DNA from: Flavobacteriales bacterium
Lineage (GTDB): Bacteria > Bacteroidota > Bacteroidia > Flavobacteriales_D > Sanyastnellaceae
DNA length: 42,960 nucleotides
Assembly (NCBI GenBank): GCA_030828175.1
Contig: JAURDB010000003.1
Coordinates: forward strand, 1-42,960
Direction: 5' to 3'
Shown: piece after piece, positions 15,742 through 23,188 of the stretch
Position numbering within the stretch: the stretch's first letter is position 1
Layout of the letters: each line of letters starts with the position of its first letter
Program-made: the position numbers and the translations under genes
Notes under the pieces: generated by a model
Told to the model about the DNA's origin: nothing
Databases searched by the model: none
Seen by the model: the letters and a program-made list of their open reading frames with translations, nothing else

Positions 15742-18700
15742 GGTCGGTTCTGGAGTCCCTTGAGTTCGAGTACCGCACTCAGGCGGATCATGCGCGGTGG
15801 GCCGACAAAGATTTCGGCCTGTCCGCTGCCCCCCTCGGGACCATAGGGGTAGGGGGCGTACTGTGAATTGTTGTTCGCGTCGGTGATGAAGAGCTCGTCG
15901 AGGAGATTCGTCACACTCAGACGCACGCGCAGGAGCGCATTGTCAGAGACATCAAAGCTGGTTCCCGCATTGAAATTGATGAGGTTGTAACCAGGGGTCA
16001 CCCACACGTCTTTCGGCTCGCCCTCGGTGATCACATCACCGGGCGAGAAGTTGGCATAGTGCTGCCAGAACCAGGTGCTCCGCAAGGAGAAGTAGGTGCC
16101 GCGCTTCGGGCGGTAACTGATGGAGGCAGAGATCTGACGTTGCGCCGCATCGCCCACCTTTACCCCATTGAGGTTCACGAGGGTGTCCGCCACAGCTCCA
16201 TTGTCCGTGCGGGTGATGAAGTCATTGTCGGAGCTGTTGATGAGGTCGACACTCTCGTTGCTGGTCCAACGCCAGTTGCCCCATGAGAAGACACCCTGCA
16301 CATCGAGTTTGGAGGTCACGTCATAGGCGAAGTCCCACTCCACACCGCTGTGGACGGCATCCGCGTTGAGCAGGTTGTAGCCCAGGTTCCGGTCCACTTG
16401 CTCGATGATGGTGTTGGCCTCGGTTCCCCAGTCGACGTCCTCGATGAGTCGGTCGTCCTGTGCCAACACGAGCAAATCCTGCCGGCCTTCCGTGGTGGAA
16501 GTGTCAGCGTACACACTCAGGTTGGGGTCCTGCCACAGGTTGGACACGCTGTAGAAGCGGTTTACAGCCTTGTTCTCCCAGCCGGTGCGGTAGGCATTGA
16601 TGTTCGATGCGAAGCGTCCTTTGGCGTATTTCACACCGAGTTCGACCGCTTTGACGTATTGATTTTCATAACCCTGGATGAGTTCATTGCTGAGGTCGAA
16701 TACCGAGTTGAACAGCGGTGCCCGGCTCAGGTAGCCCAGGTTGGTGTAGGCGCTGGTCCACTCGTTGAGGTTCTTGTTGCCTCCAGCCTTGACCGTGAAG
16801 CTGTTCAGGCGCTCCCAATCCGTGGTGTAAGTCTGCAGGTCCGGGTGATCGGCCGCAAGCACGGTCCCGTTGGCCAAAGTGTCAGTGGACCAGTCATCTT
16901 CGCCGAGGACCCGCCACTCATCCGTGGAGCGCACTTCATAGGTGGTTCCGTCCAGTGTCAATACCCGCGGACGGAAGTAGTCGATGCCCCGGTACCAACT
17001 CTGAGCGCCGGATACATTGACAAAGGCGCTGTGGTTCAGCTTGTCCCATTCGAGTTGGACATAAGAGCCGCCCCAAGCCACCTGTCCGTCATCGTAGTAG
17101 TAATACTTATCTCCTTCGCGCAAGGGGGTATCGAAGTCGGCATTCTGGTCGCGGCGGTCGTTGGGGGCGTCGTAATAGTCGGCGCCAAACATGTCGCCTA
17201 TGGTCCTGTAGTGGCTTCCCGTGTAGTGTCGCGCATCAATTCCCGCGCTGAAGTTCAGTTCATCGCTGACGTCCGTGGTGAAATTGGACAGCGCGCCGAA
17301 CCAACGGTGGTCGTTGTGGGCGATCCGGATGAAGTTGGAACCCTTGCGCTCTCCATTGGCATCGACATTCAGCCCATTGGGGCCAAACTCGAACAGCTGG
17401 TGCGAATCCCAAGTCGGCTGCAGGTCCAGCGTTCCGTCCCCCAAACGCGTGCCGGGCGTGCTGGCCAAGGCCTCTCCACCACCGGTTCCGAAGCTCGCGT
17501 ACGCGGTGGTCGTCAAGGTCGACTTGTCGCTCATGGCCCACACGTCGCGCGCCGTGAAAATCGGCTTGAAGTAGTAATTCTGGCGGGAATTGTATCGGCG
17601 GTTCTCACCATAGGTAGTATCGACCTGACCGGTGGCCTCGTTGTAGTCGTAATAGACCTCCTGGTAGTTGACGATGAACTCGTTGAAATCCCGTCCGCGG
17701 GAAACGAGGTCCGTGGAGTCGGCTCCGGCGATGATGCCCTGCAGTTGTACTTGCCCTTCTGCCGTGGTCAATTCACTGGCGAGGTCAGTGTCGAATTCAT
17801 GGACCTGCATCTGGAAGGAGCGTTGTCCATGGCGCTGGGGGGCGCCGAAAGCCGTGAAACTTACGTTGTGGTTGCCCATGGTCTTGCGGCCCTTCAGGTA
17901 GTAGGCCCAAGCCTCGGATTCCAGACCGGATGCAAAGCCCTGGTTGGTCCGGTAGGATCCTACAAAGTGGAGGAAACCCTTTTCCTGGTTGCCGAAAACG
18001 CCCGCAAGGCTGTTGCGGTAGTAGCCGTAGTTGCCGATTTCAGAAAGAAAGGTCAGGCGGCCGTTGCCGCTTTCATCGCCGCCCGTGAGGATGTTGATCG
18101 TCCCTCCCACGGATGGGATGGCGAGCTTGCTGGCGCCCAATCCCCGTTGGACCTGCGTGGTGCGAACCACAAGGTCCAAGCCGGCCCAGTTGCTCCAATA
18201 CACCCAGCCGTTCTCCATGTCGTTCATGGGGACTCCGTCCACCATGACAGCAAGGTTGGTCTGGTCGAATCCACGGATGGTCACACGGGCGTCTCCGTCG
18301 CCGCCCCCTTGTTGCGTCGCATAGACGCCAGGTGTCGTGTTGAGGATCATCGGCAGGTCGCGGCCGGCCAGTTCCTCTTGAATCTGCGCTGGAAGGACAT
18401 TGGTGAAAGCCACGGGGGTCTTCCGGTCGATGGCCAAGTCAGCAGCGACGATCGCCTCTTCCAGGATGAGCGATTCAAGGTTGGCATTGACCGTTTGGCT
18501 GGCGCCGGTCACGGTGACAGAAACCACCTTGGCGGCATAGCCGATGTACGAAAAGGTGAAGTCGCGGGTGCCGGTGGGAACAGACAACTGGTAGCGTCCG
18601 TCGATGTCAGTAGCGGTGATGTTGTCACCCACTTTGACGTAGGCTCCGATGAGCGGGTCACCGGAAAGTCCGTCGCGAACGAGACCGGACACCGCGCAAT

Positions 18701-18764
18701 TCTGCGCATGCGCACCGGCCATGCCCAGCCCGAGGGCCAGGAACAGCGTGAGCCATTGCTTCAT
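15738..18764 (-). CDS. TonB-dependent outer-membrane receptor with N-terminal carboxypeptidase-like domain
   Basis: The 1008-residue protein has a signal peptide (ending GAHAQ). A carboxypeptidase-regulatory-like beta-sandwich spans about 24-100 (GLVRDGLSGDPLIGAYVKVG). The plug domain lies at about 110-230, with VTIRGFDQTNLAVMVDGVPM and GGTINIL, and a long 22-strand-type barrel runs to the C-terminus. Such receptors import large or scarce ligands using TonB energy. The plug motif MNDMENGWVYWSNWAGL is distinctive of one receptor group. No SusD-like partner is adjacent, so this is not a standard polysaccharide-utilisation pair. It sits second in the operon, between a secreted lamin-tail protein and a secreted phosphodiesterase, so its ligand is probably a product of their action. 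Confidence 0.93.
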   Translation of the reverse strand: MKQWLTLFLALGLGMAGAHAQNCAVSGLVRDGLSGDPLIGAYVKVGDNITATDIDGRYQLSVPTGTRDFTFSYIGYAAKVVSVTVTGASQTVNANLESLILEEAIVAADLAIDRKTPVAFTNVLPAQIQEELAGRDLPMILNTTPGVYATQQGGGDGDARVTIRGFDQTNLAVMVDGVPMNDMENGWVYWSNWAGLDLVVRTTQVQRGLGASKLAIPSVGGTINILTGGDESGNGRLTFLSEIGNYGYYRNSLAGVFGNQEKGFLHFVGSYRTNQGFASGLESEAWAYYLKGRKTMGNHNVSFTAFGAPQRHGQRSFQMQVHEFDTDLASELTTAEGQVQLQGIIAGADSTDLVSRGRDFNEFIVNYQEVYYDYNEATGQVDTTYGENRRYNSRQNYYFKPIFTARDVWAMSDKSTLTTTAYASFGTGGGEALASTPGTRLGDGTLDLQPTWDSHQLFEFGPNGLNVDANGERKGSNFIRIAHNDHRWFGALSNFTTDVSDELNFSAGIDARHYTGSHYRTIGDMFGADYYDAPNDRRDQNADFDTPLREGDKYYYYDDGQVAWGGSYVQLEWDKLNHSAFVNVSGAQSWYRGIDYFRPRVLTLDGTTYEVRSTDEWRVLGEDDWSTDTLANGTVLAADHPDLQTYTTDWERLNSFTVKAGGNKNLNEWTSAYTNLGYLSRAPLFNSVFDLSNELIQGYENQYVKAVELGVKYAKGRFASNINAYRTGWENKAVNRFYSVSNLWQDPNLSVYADTSTTEGRQDLLVLAQDDRLIEDVDWGTEANTIIEQVDRNLGYNLLNADAVHSGVEWDFAYDVTSKLDVQGVFSWGNWRWTSNESVDLINSSDNDFITRTDNGAVADTLVNLNGVKVGDAAQRQISASISYRPKRGTYFSLRSTWFWQHYANFSPGDVITEGEPKDVWVTPGYNLINFNAGTSFDVSDNALLRVRLSVTNLLDELFITDANNNSQYAPYPYGPEGGSGQAEIFVGPPRMIRLSAVLELKGLQNRP

Positions 18765-18781
18765 GGGAGCCTTTTTTGGAA

Positions 18782-19666
18782 TCAGTTCTTGACCGTTTGG
18801 CGACGGGCCAAGGCGCCGTCCACCATGCGGGCTTCGATGAGGTACGCACCTCCCGGCAGGTCGCCGAGGTCCATGCGCAGGCGAAGGACACCACCTGCTT
18901 GAATGCGGCGTACTTCAGCACCTGAGAGATCGCGGATGACGACGGTCTCCATGGGCTGGCCCGTCACGAGCTCAAGCTGGTCATTGAAGGGGTTGGGAAA
19001 GGACTGCAGGCTGGCAGTGTTGCGCTCCTCCACGTTCGTGACGCAGTCGCAGACGTGGAAGCCGAGCTGGTCGAAGGTGTTGACCTCGAGGGAGTCCCAC
19101 ACGGCGAGAACATCGAAGGCGTCGGTGGCCGCCATGTCGCCTCCCGTGACTTCAGGACGGCGCACGAGCGTGTGGTTCTGGGTGATTTCGTCCCAGCCGG
19201 CAGAACCGGGGTCCTCCCCGATGACACCGAAGATGTCGATGGCGCTGTTGGTCGAAATCTTGCGCAGCACCATGGCGTCGTTGCCGTTGAAGTACATCGC
19301 GTTGTTCTCATCGTAAACGGGGCAGAGCCAGAGGTCGGCCGCGGCGGCGAGCTCGTCCCAAACCGGGGCCTCGAAGTCGACACCGTCGGGGTCCTGCTTG
19401 TCGAGGACGCAGACGACCACATCTCCGGGCTCAATCGTTCCGCTGAGGTCTACTTTCTGGTTGTCCTGTGCTGAAGTGGCACCGTTGGAGTAGCGCTCCA
19501 GGCGGTAGTCCGACAAGTCGATGGCGGCTCCGGTCGGGTTGTAAATCTCAATGGCCTTGTTGTTGGACCATCCTTCGATGTACTCTGAGATGAACAGTTC
19601 GTTGCACTGTGCCAGAGCGGCGGATGTGGACAGGGCCATAGCGGCCAGGAAAAACAGCTTGCGCAT
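18782..19666 (-). CDS. Secreted lamin-tail-domain protein with T9SS sorting domain
   Basis: The 294-residue product has a signal peptide (MRKLFFLAAMALSTSAALA) followed directly by a lamin-tail domain (about 20-205) starting ELFISEYIEGWSNNKAIEIY. This variant is also found at the N-terminus of secreted ExeM-like nucleases. No nuclease domain follows. The final 70 residues are a T9SS sorting domain (SFPNPFNDQLELVTG to the end). It is the first gene of the operon, 17 bp before the TonB receptor gene, and lies behind a clear promoter. It may act as a surface ligand-binding subunit; this is inference from context. Confidence 0.88.
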   Translation of the reverse strand: MRKLFFLAAMALSTSAALAQCNELFISEYIEGWSNNKAIEIYNPTGAAIDLSDYRLERYSNGATSAQDNQKVDLSGTIEPGDVVVCVLDKQDPDGVDFEAPVWDELAAAADLWLCPVYDENNAMYFNGNDAMVLRKISTNSAIDIFGVIGEDPGSAGWDEITQNHTLVRRPEVTGGDMAATDAFDVLAVWDSLEVNTFDQLGFHVCDCVTNVEERNTASLQSFPNPFNDQLELVTGQPMETVVIRDLSGAEVRRIQAGGVLRLRMDLGDLPGGAYLIEARMVDGALARRQTVKN

Positions 19667-19691
19667 GGTATTGGGCTTGAGTGAATCGGCG

Positions 19692-19720
19692 CAAAGTTAG
19701 ACGCGATTCCGAACCCGCAA
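19692..19720 (-). promoter_or_regulatory. Promoter of the four-gene receptor/phosphodiesterase operon
   Basis: On the minus strand TTG (19720-19718) is separated by 18 bases from TAACTTTG (19699-19692), a perfect match to the Bacteroidota -7 box TAnnTTTG. The expected transcription start is near 19687, giving a leader of about 20 nt before the ATG at 19666. It is the only strong promoter seen upstream of the four genes down to 12305. Confidence 0.7.
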
Positions 19721-19742
19721 CCCCCATGTCGTCAACACCACG

Positions 19743-20621
19743 TCAACCACGCAATGCTCGGCTGCGCGGCGAAGGAGACGCAAGCCAGTCCAATGCCTGG
19801 GCCATCCCGTGGTGGTAATCTTGCAACAATTGCCCTGCAGTAATGCGGAAGCCGTCGGAGCGCAAAGGCTCAAGCGGAGCAATTTCCTCCCATTTCAACC
19901 GGCCTTCTCCACCTGTGGCCAAACGGTCCACCGCATCGTTGTAGGAGATGTGGCCGTGGGTGTAGAGTTTCACGATGGCGGGGTTGTCCCGGTACCAATA
20001 AGTCGCGAGTGTGTCGATCCAACCCTTGTCAATGTGTTGTCCCGAGGGCCGCGTTCGGATGACCAAAATGCGTCGGGAGCCTCGGTCCAATGCAGCTTGC
20101 AATGGAAGCGCATCGGAAATGCCCCCATCGAACATCCATTGGTCGTGGACGCGAATCTTGCCCCGGGTCACCATCGGGAGGGTGGCCGAGGCCCACATGA
20201 TCCGCAACCAATCGCGGGTGTTGGGACGCAGGTACATGGGTTCGCCGGTCGCGTGATTCGTGGTGACCATGCGGACATCCTTTGCCCTGGTCGCAAAAGC
20301 AGCGGCCTCGATGTCCAAGGGCCGGTTTCGACGGACGTGGTCAAACAAATGGGCCAGGTTCATCAGGCCTTCTTCGCGGAAGGCGGAGGAGAATCGGATG
20401 AATTGACCATCCTCCACAACGTGGCTCGCGACATCGATGAAATGCTTGCGCTGTCCCGACAGAAACGAGGTCAGCGCCATGGTCCCCGCAGAAACGGCAT
20501 AGTAGCGCTTGAAGCGATTGTAGCCGACCACAGCGAAAGTGTCGAGCACCCCCGCGGTGAAGGCACAGCGCAGGCTTCCTCCTTCGAGGATGAGGGTGTC
20601 GAAATCGCGCTTAGAACGCAT
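19743..20621 (-). CDS. Patatin-like phospholipase
   Basis: The 292-residue form begins MRSKRDFDTLILEGG. The oxyanion-hole motif is GGSLRCAFTAGVLD. The nucleophile elbow reads AVSAG, so the first glycine of GxSxG is alanine. The catalytic aspartate lies in MFDGGISDALPL. This Ser-Asp dyad architecture and the length fit the YjjU-like branch of bacterial patatins, which are lipid acyl hydrolases. An upstream ATG at 20663 would add 14 residues (MERNLKPSSLVLFI) and remains possible. No signal peptide is convincing, so it is probably cytoplasmic. It is transcribed divergently from the small protein at 20696. Confidence 0.85.
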   Translation of the reverse strand: MRSKRDFDTLILEGGSLRCAFTAGVLDTFAVVGYNRFKRYYAVSAGTMALTSFLSGQRKHFIDVASHVVEDGQFIRFSSAFREEGLMNLAHLFDHVRRNRPLDIEAAAFATRAKDVRMVTTNHATGEPMYLRPNTRDWLRIMWASATLPMVTRGKIRVHDQWMFDGGISDALPLQAALDRGSRRILVIRTRPSGQHIDKGWIDTLATYWYRDNPAIVKLYTHGHISYNDAVDRLATGGEGRLKWEEIAPLEPLRSDGFRITAGQLLQDYHHGMAQALDWLASPSPRSRALRG

Positions 20622-20683
20622 GATGAAAAGTACGAGGGAAGAGGGTTTCAGGTTGCGCTCCATGCGGATTGGAAGTGATGTGA

Positions 20684-20690
20684 GATATTG
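20684..20690 (+). promoter_or_regulatory. Candidate -7 box immediately before the start at 20696
   Basis: GATATTG ends 5 nt before the ATG. It resembles the TAnnTTTG box and sits at the same close distance as in several other genes here. If real, the mRNA would be leaderless. No -33 element is evident. Confidence 0.25.
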
Positions 20691-20695
20691 GGCCC

Positions 20696-21061
20696 ATGCA
20701 ACAGAACGCCTCCATCCTGATCGCCGCTGCCTTCACCATGATTGGTTTTGCCCTCGGCAGGGTGACCGCCCCGGATTGTCCCCACGGAACCCATGGTCAT
20801 CTGCACCCATCCGTTCACCACATGGAGTGGATTGGAGAAGGGGGCGGTGCAGAAGACATCCAAGTCATCGTCAAATCCCTGGAAGCAGAAGATTTTGAAG
20901 GAGATACCGTCCTGATGATTCCCGGAGGACAGGTTCGAATGGTCAAGACCGGGGATGAAATCGAGGTCGAAGTGGAAATGGAGGACACCGAGGGAACTCC
21001 ATCCGGCGAGCAGGTCATCGTCAAGAAGCAAATCGTCGTCACCTCTGAAGCGGAAGACTGA
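20696..21061 (+). CDS. Short N-terminally anchored or exported acidic protein, unknown function
   Basis: The 121-residue product has an N-terminal hydrophobic segment (SILIAAAFTMIGFALG, residues 6-21) acting as signal or anchor. A histidine-rich patch follows (CPHGTHGHLHPSVHHM, about 28-43) that could bind metal. The remainder is acidic and beta-rich with long Glu/Val runs (EIEVEVEMEDTEG). I recognise no family. It is divergent from the patatin gene and 200 bp upstream of the histidine kinase. Confidence 0.65.
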   Translation: MQQNASILIAAAFTMIGFALGRVTAPDCPHGTHGHLHPSVHHMEWIGEGGGAEDIQVIVKSLEAEDFEGDTVLMIPGGQVRMVKTGDEIEVEVEMEDTEGTPSGEQVIVKKQIVVTSEAED

Positions 21062-21261
21062 GAAGCAGCACACATTACGGTTTGTGGGTCGTGTCTTACA
21101 ACCCAATCGGAGACGACGAGATTATGCGCGTGGAGTGCTAATATTCAATCGTTTGGATTGAAGCGGTTCCGTCCATAACAGGTCTTTTGGAGCGCAGGGT
21201 TGAAGCCGAGGCAACATTGCGTGATAGCTTCATGATATCGAATTCGTTGCAAGGAAAAACG

Positions 21262-21984
21262 ATGACCAAAACAACTACTGAAGAATCGCAGGCAGGGCAT
21301 GCCTCCAATGCTGTATCGACCGAGGGCCAATCCGACCATTGGAAAAGGTTTGCGATGGTGGTGGCGCATGACTTGAAAGAGCCTTTGCGCAACGCATCAA
21401 GTTGTGCGAAGATGCTGGCTTCCATCGTGAAGGATGAAAGCGAGGAGACCCAACAGATCACGCGTTGGTTGGAAAAATCTGCCGACCGCTTGCAGAACAT
21501 GGTCGACGCTTTGCTCGAGCATGCCCGCCATGGGTCTGAGGCCCTTGAAATTGTGGATTTGAATGTGCTCGTCCACGAGGTGGTGGCGGATTTGCGTTGC
21601 CTTCAGCGCAGAACGGGAGGGGGTGTTGAAATCGGCCCATTGCCTGAGTTGAAATCGGGCCCCTTGGGCATGCGGCTGCTGTTCGGAAACCTCATAGAAA
21701 ATGCGCTGAAGTATGGGTCTGCAGGTGTGGCGCCGCGCATATCTGTGTCCTCCACCGTTGAGTCTGGCTTCGATGTGATCAGGATCCAAGACAACGGCAA
21801 GGGCATGTCACCTTACCAGATGCGCCACATCTTCGAGCCTTTTCGCCGTTTTGAACACGATGTCGAAGGCCTTGGTATGGGTCTGAGCCATGTCTACAAT
21901 ATCGTGCAGGGTCACGGAGGCGATATAGAAGTGGAAAGTCGGGTCGGGGAAGGCACGACTTTCATTCTTCGGTTCCCGAATTGA
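21262..21984 (+). CDS. Sensor-less histidine kinase
   Basis: From the ATG at 21262 (AAGGAA lies 6-11 nt upstream) the protein has 240 residues. The H-box is AHDLKEPLRN with phospho-accepting His36. The N-box is NLIENALKYG, and the G boxes are DNGKGM and GLGMGLSH, with an F-box-like FEPFRRF between them. HisKA and HATPase_c domains are complete, but there is no transmembrane, PAS or GAF input domain, only about 25 polar residues before HisKA. The catalytic half resembles phytochrome-like or hybrid-associated kinases. No response regulator lies nearby. The frame is open upstream to a TTG at 21187, but that start is less likely. Confidence 0.85.
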   Translation: MTKTTTEESQAGHASNAVSTEGQSDHWKRFAMVVAHDLKEPLRNASSCAKMLASIVKDESEETQQITRWLEKSADRLQNMVDALLEHARHGSEALEIVDLNVLVHEVVADLRCLQRRTGGGVEIGPLPELKSGPLGMRLLFGNLIENALKYGSAGVAPRISVSSTVESGFDVIRIQDNGKGMSPYQMRHIFEPFRRFEHDVEGLGMGLSHVYNIVQGHGGDIEVESRVGEGTTFILRFPN

Positions 21985-21998
21985 ATGAACGCCCGCGC

Positions 21999-23165
21999 TT
22001 AGAATGGACTCGAAAAGGCGGGATTCGTCCGGATGGTCGTGTCCGAGAGGGTGTGCAGGAAGGCCACCAGCCCCTCTCGCTCAGCCTCGGTGAGTTCCAA
22101 TCGGTAGGGCTCCTGTCCGGGAGGTCCGATGCCATTTTCGGAGAACCGCTCATCGAGAAAGGGGTGGGGTTGTATGCTGTCGCTGTAGAAGTCCACCACA
22201 GCCCTCAAATCCTCGAACCGACCATCGTGCATGTAAGGAGCCGTGAGACCCACATTGCGCAGGGAAACCGTCTTGAACCTGCCATCGTCGTCTGCATTTC
22301 CTGTCAATGAACCGATTCCGCCATCGCCTGCAGCGGCATAGTCGACCTCGAGGCCATTGATGAAAGGCTGGGTGGAAAAGAAGTTCAAACCGCTGTGGCA
22401 TTGGTTGCAGCGACTTTCGCCATTGAAGAAGACCTCCTTTCCCAGCATTTCGCTTTCGGTGAAGTCGGCGAATCCATTCGCCAGCCCGGCGTCATAGCGG
22501 CTCTGGTAGGTACGAATCGACAGGAGGAATTGAACGAGTGCGTCCATGATCCGGTCGAGGTTGACCTGAGGGTCCCCAAAGGCATCTTCGAACAGTTCCG
22601 GATAGTAGGTCGTTTCCGCCAGCCTGCCAGGTAGGGCGTCCAAATCCATGCCCATTTCGTCGGGATGGCCGATGGGTTGAAGAACCTGGTTTTCCAAACC
22701 GACCACGCGCAGGTCCCAGAACAGGCGACGCTGATAGCGCAGATTGAATAGGCCCGGTGCATTTCGGGTCAAGGGAACACCGGAAATGCCCACCGACGCA
22801 GGGTTGGCGTCGGCAAAGGCGTGCGATGGCTGATGGCAAGTCCCGCAGGAAACCGAGTGGTCCGCGGAAAGTCGGGTGTCATGGAAGAGTACCCTTCCGA
22901 GGGTGGCACCGGCATCGGTAATCTCGATGTCTCCCCCTCCGCCGAACAGACCCAATGCGGGATCGTCCAACCACGCGTCCGGGAAATTCCACTGAGAATA
23001 GGGCAAAGGAGGGTCCGGAAGCACAGGGACCACCTGCATGTCAGGTGTAAGGGTCTCGCTCGGCGGCATGGCATTCTGCTTGCAACCGAACAAAAACAGA
23101 CCCGAACAGAACATTAGGGAAAGATTTCCGCGTACGCTCAAGGACCCAATATAACGAAGGGTCAC
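21999..23165 (-). CDS. Di-haem cytochrome c peroxidase (MauG/CcpA family) lipoprotein
   Basis: Two haem-binding CxxCH motifs are present, CGTCH in the N-terminal domain and CNQCH in the C-terminal domain, as in bacterial di-haem peroxidases that reduce H2O2 using electrons from small cytochromes. A lipoprotein signal (LSLMFCSGLFLFGC) precedes the mature protein. The conserved TRNAPGLFNLRYQRRLFWD and SLRNVGLTAPYMHDGR stretches match the family. The listed GTG start gives 388 residues. A TTG eight codons in also gives a good signal peptide, whereas the ATG at 23114 would leave too short a signal. It lies tail to tail with the histidine kinase (14 bp) and is divergent from the metalloprotease. 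Confidence 0.9.
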   Translation of the reverse strand: MTLRYIGSLSVRGNLSLMFCSGLFLFGCKQNAMPPSETLTPDMQVVPVLPDPPLPYSQWNFPDAWLDDPALGLFGGGGDIEITDAGATLGRVLFHDTRLSADHSVSCGTCHQPSHAFADANPASVGISGVPLTRNAPGLFNLRYQRRLFWDLRVVGLENQVLQPIGHPDEMGMDLDALPGRLAETTYYPELFEDAFGDPQVNLDRIMDALVQFLLSIRTYQSRYDAGLANGFADFTESEMLGKEVFFNGESRCNQCHSGLNFFSTQPFINGLEVDYAAAGDGGIGSLTGNADDDGRFKTVSLRNVGLTAPYMHDGRFEDLRAVVDFYSDSIQPHPFLDERFSENGIGPPGQEPYRLELTEAEREGLVAFLHTLSDTTIRTNPAFSSPF

Positions 23166-23188
23166 CTTTGCAGCGCATTCTATGAATC

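Noticed and set aside
16350-18902. 850-residue open frame opposite the TonB receptor
   Set aside because: GC-rich codon bias of the receptor keeps the antisense frame open. The translated product shows no recognisable motif and the receptor on the minus strand is unambiguous.
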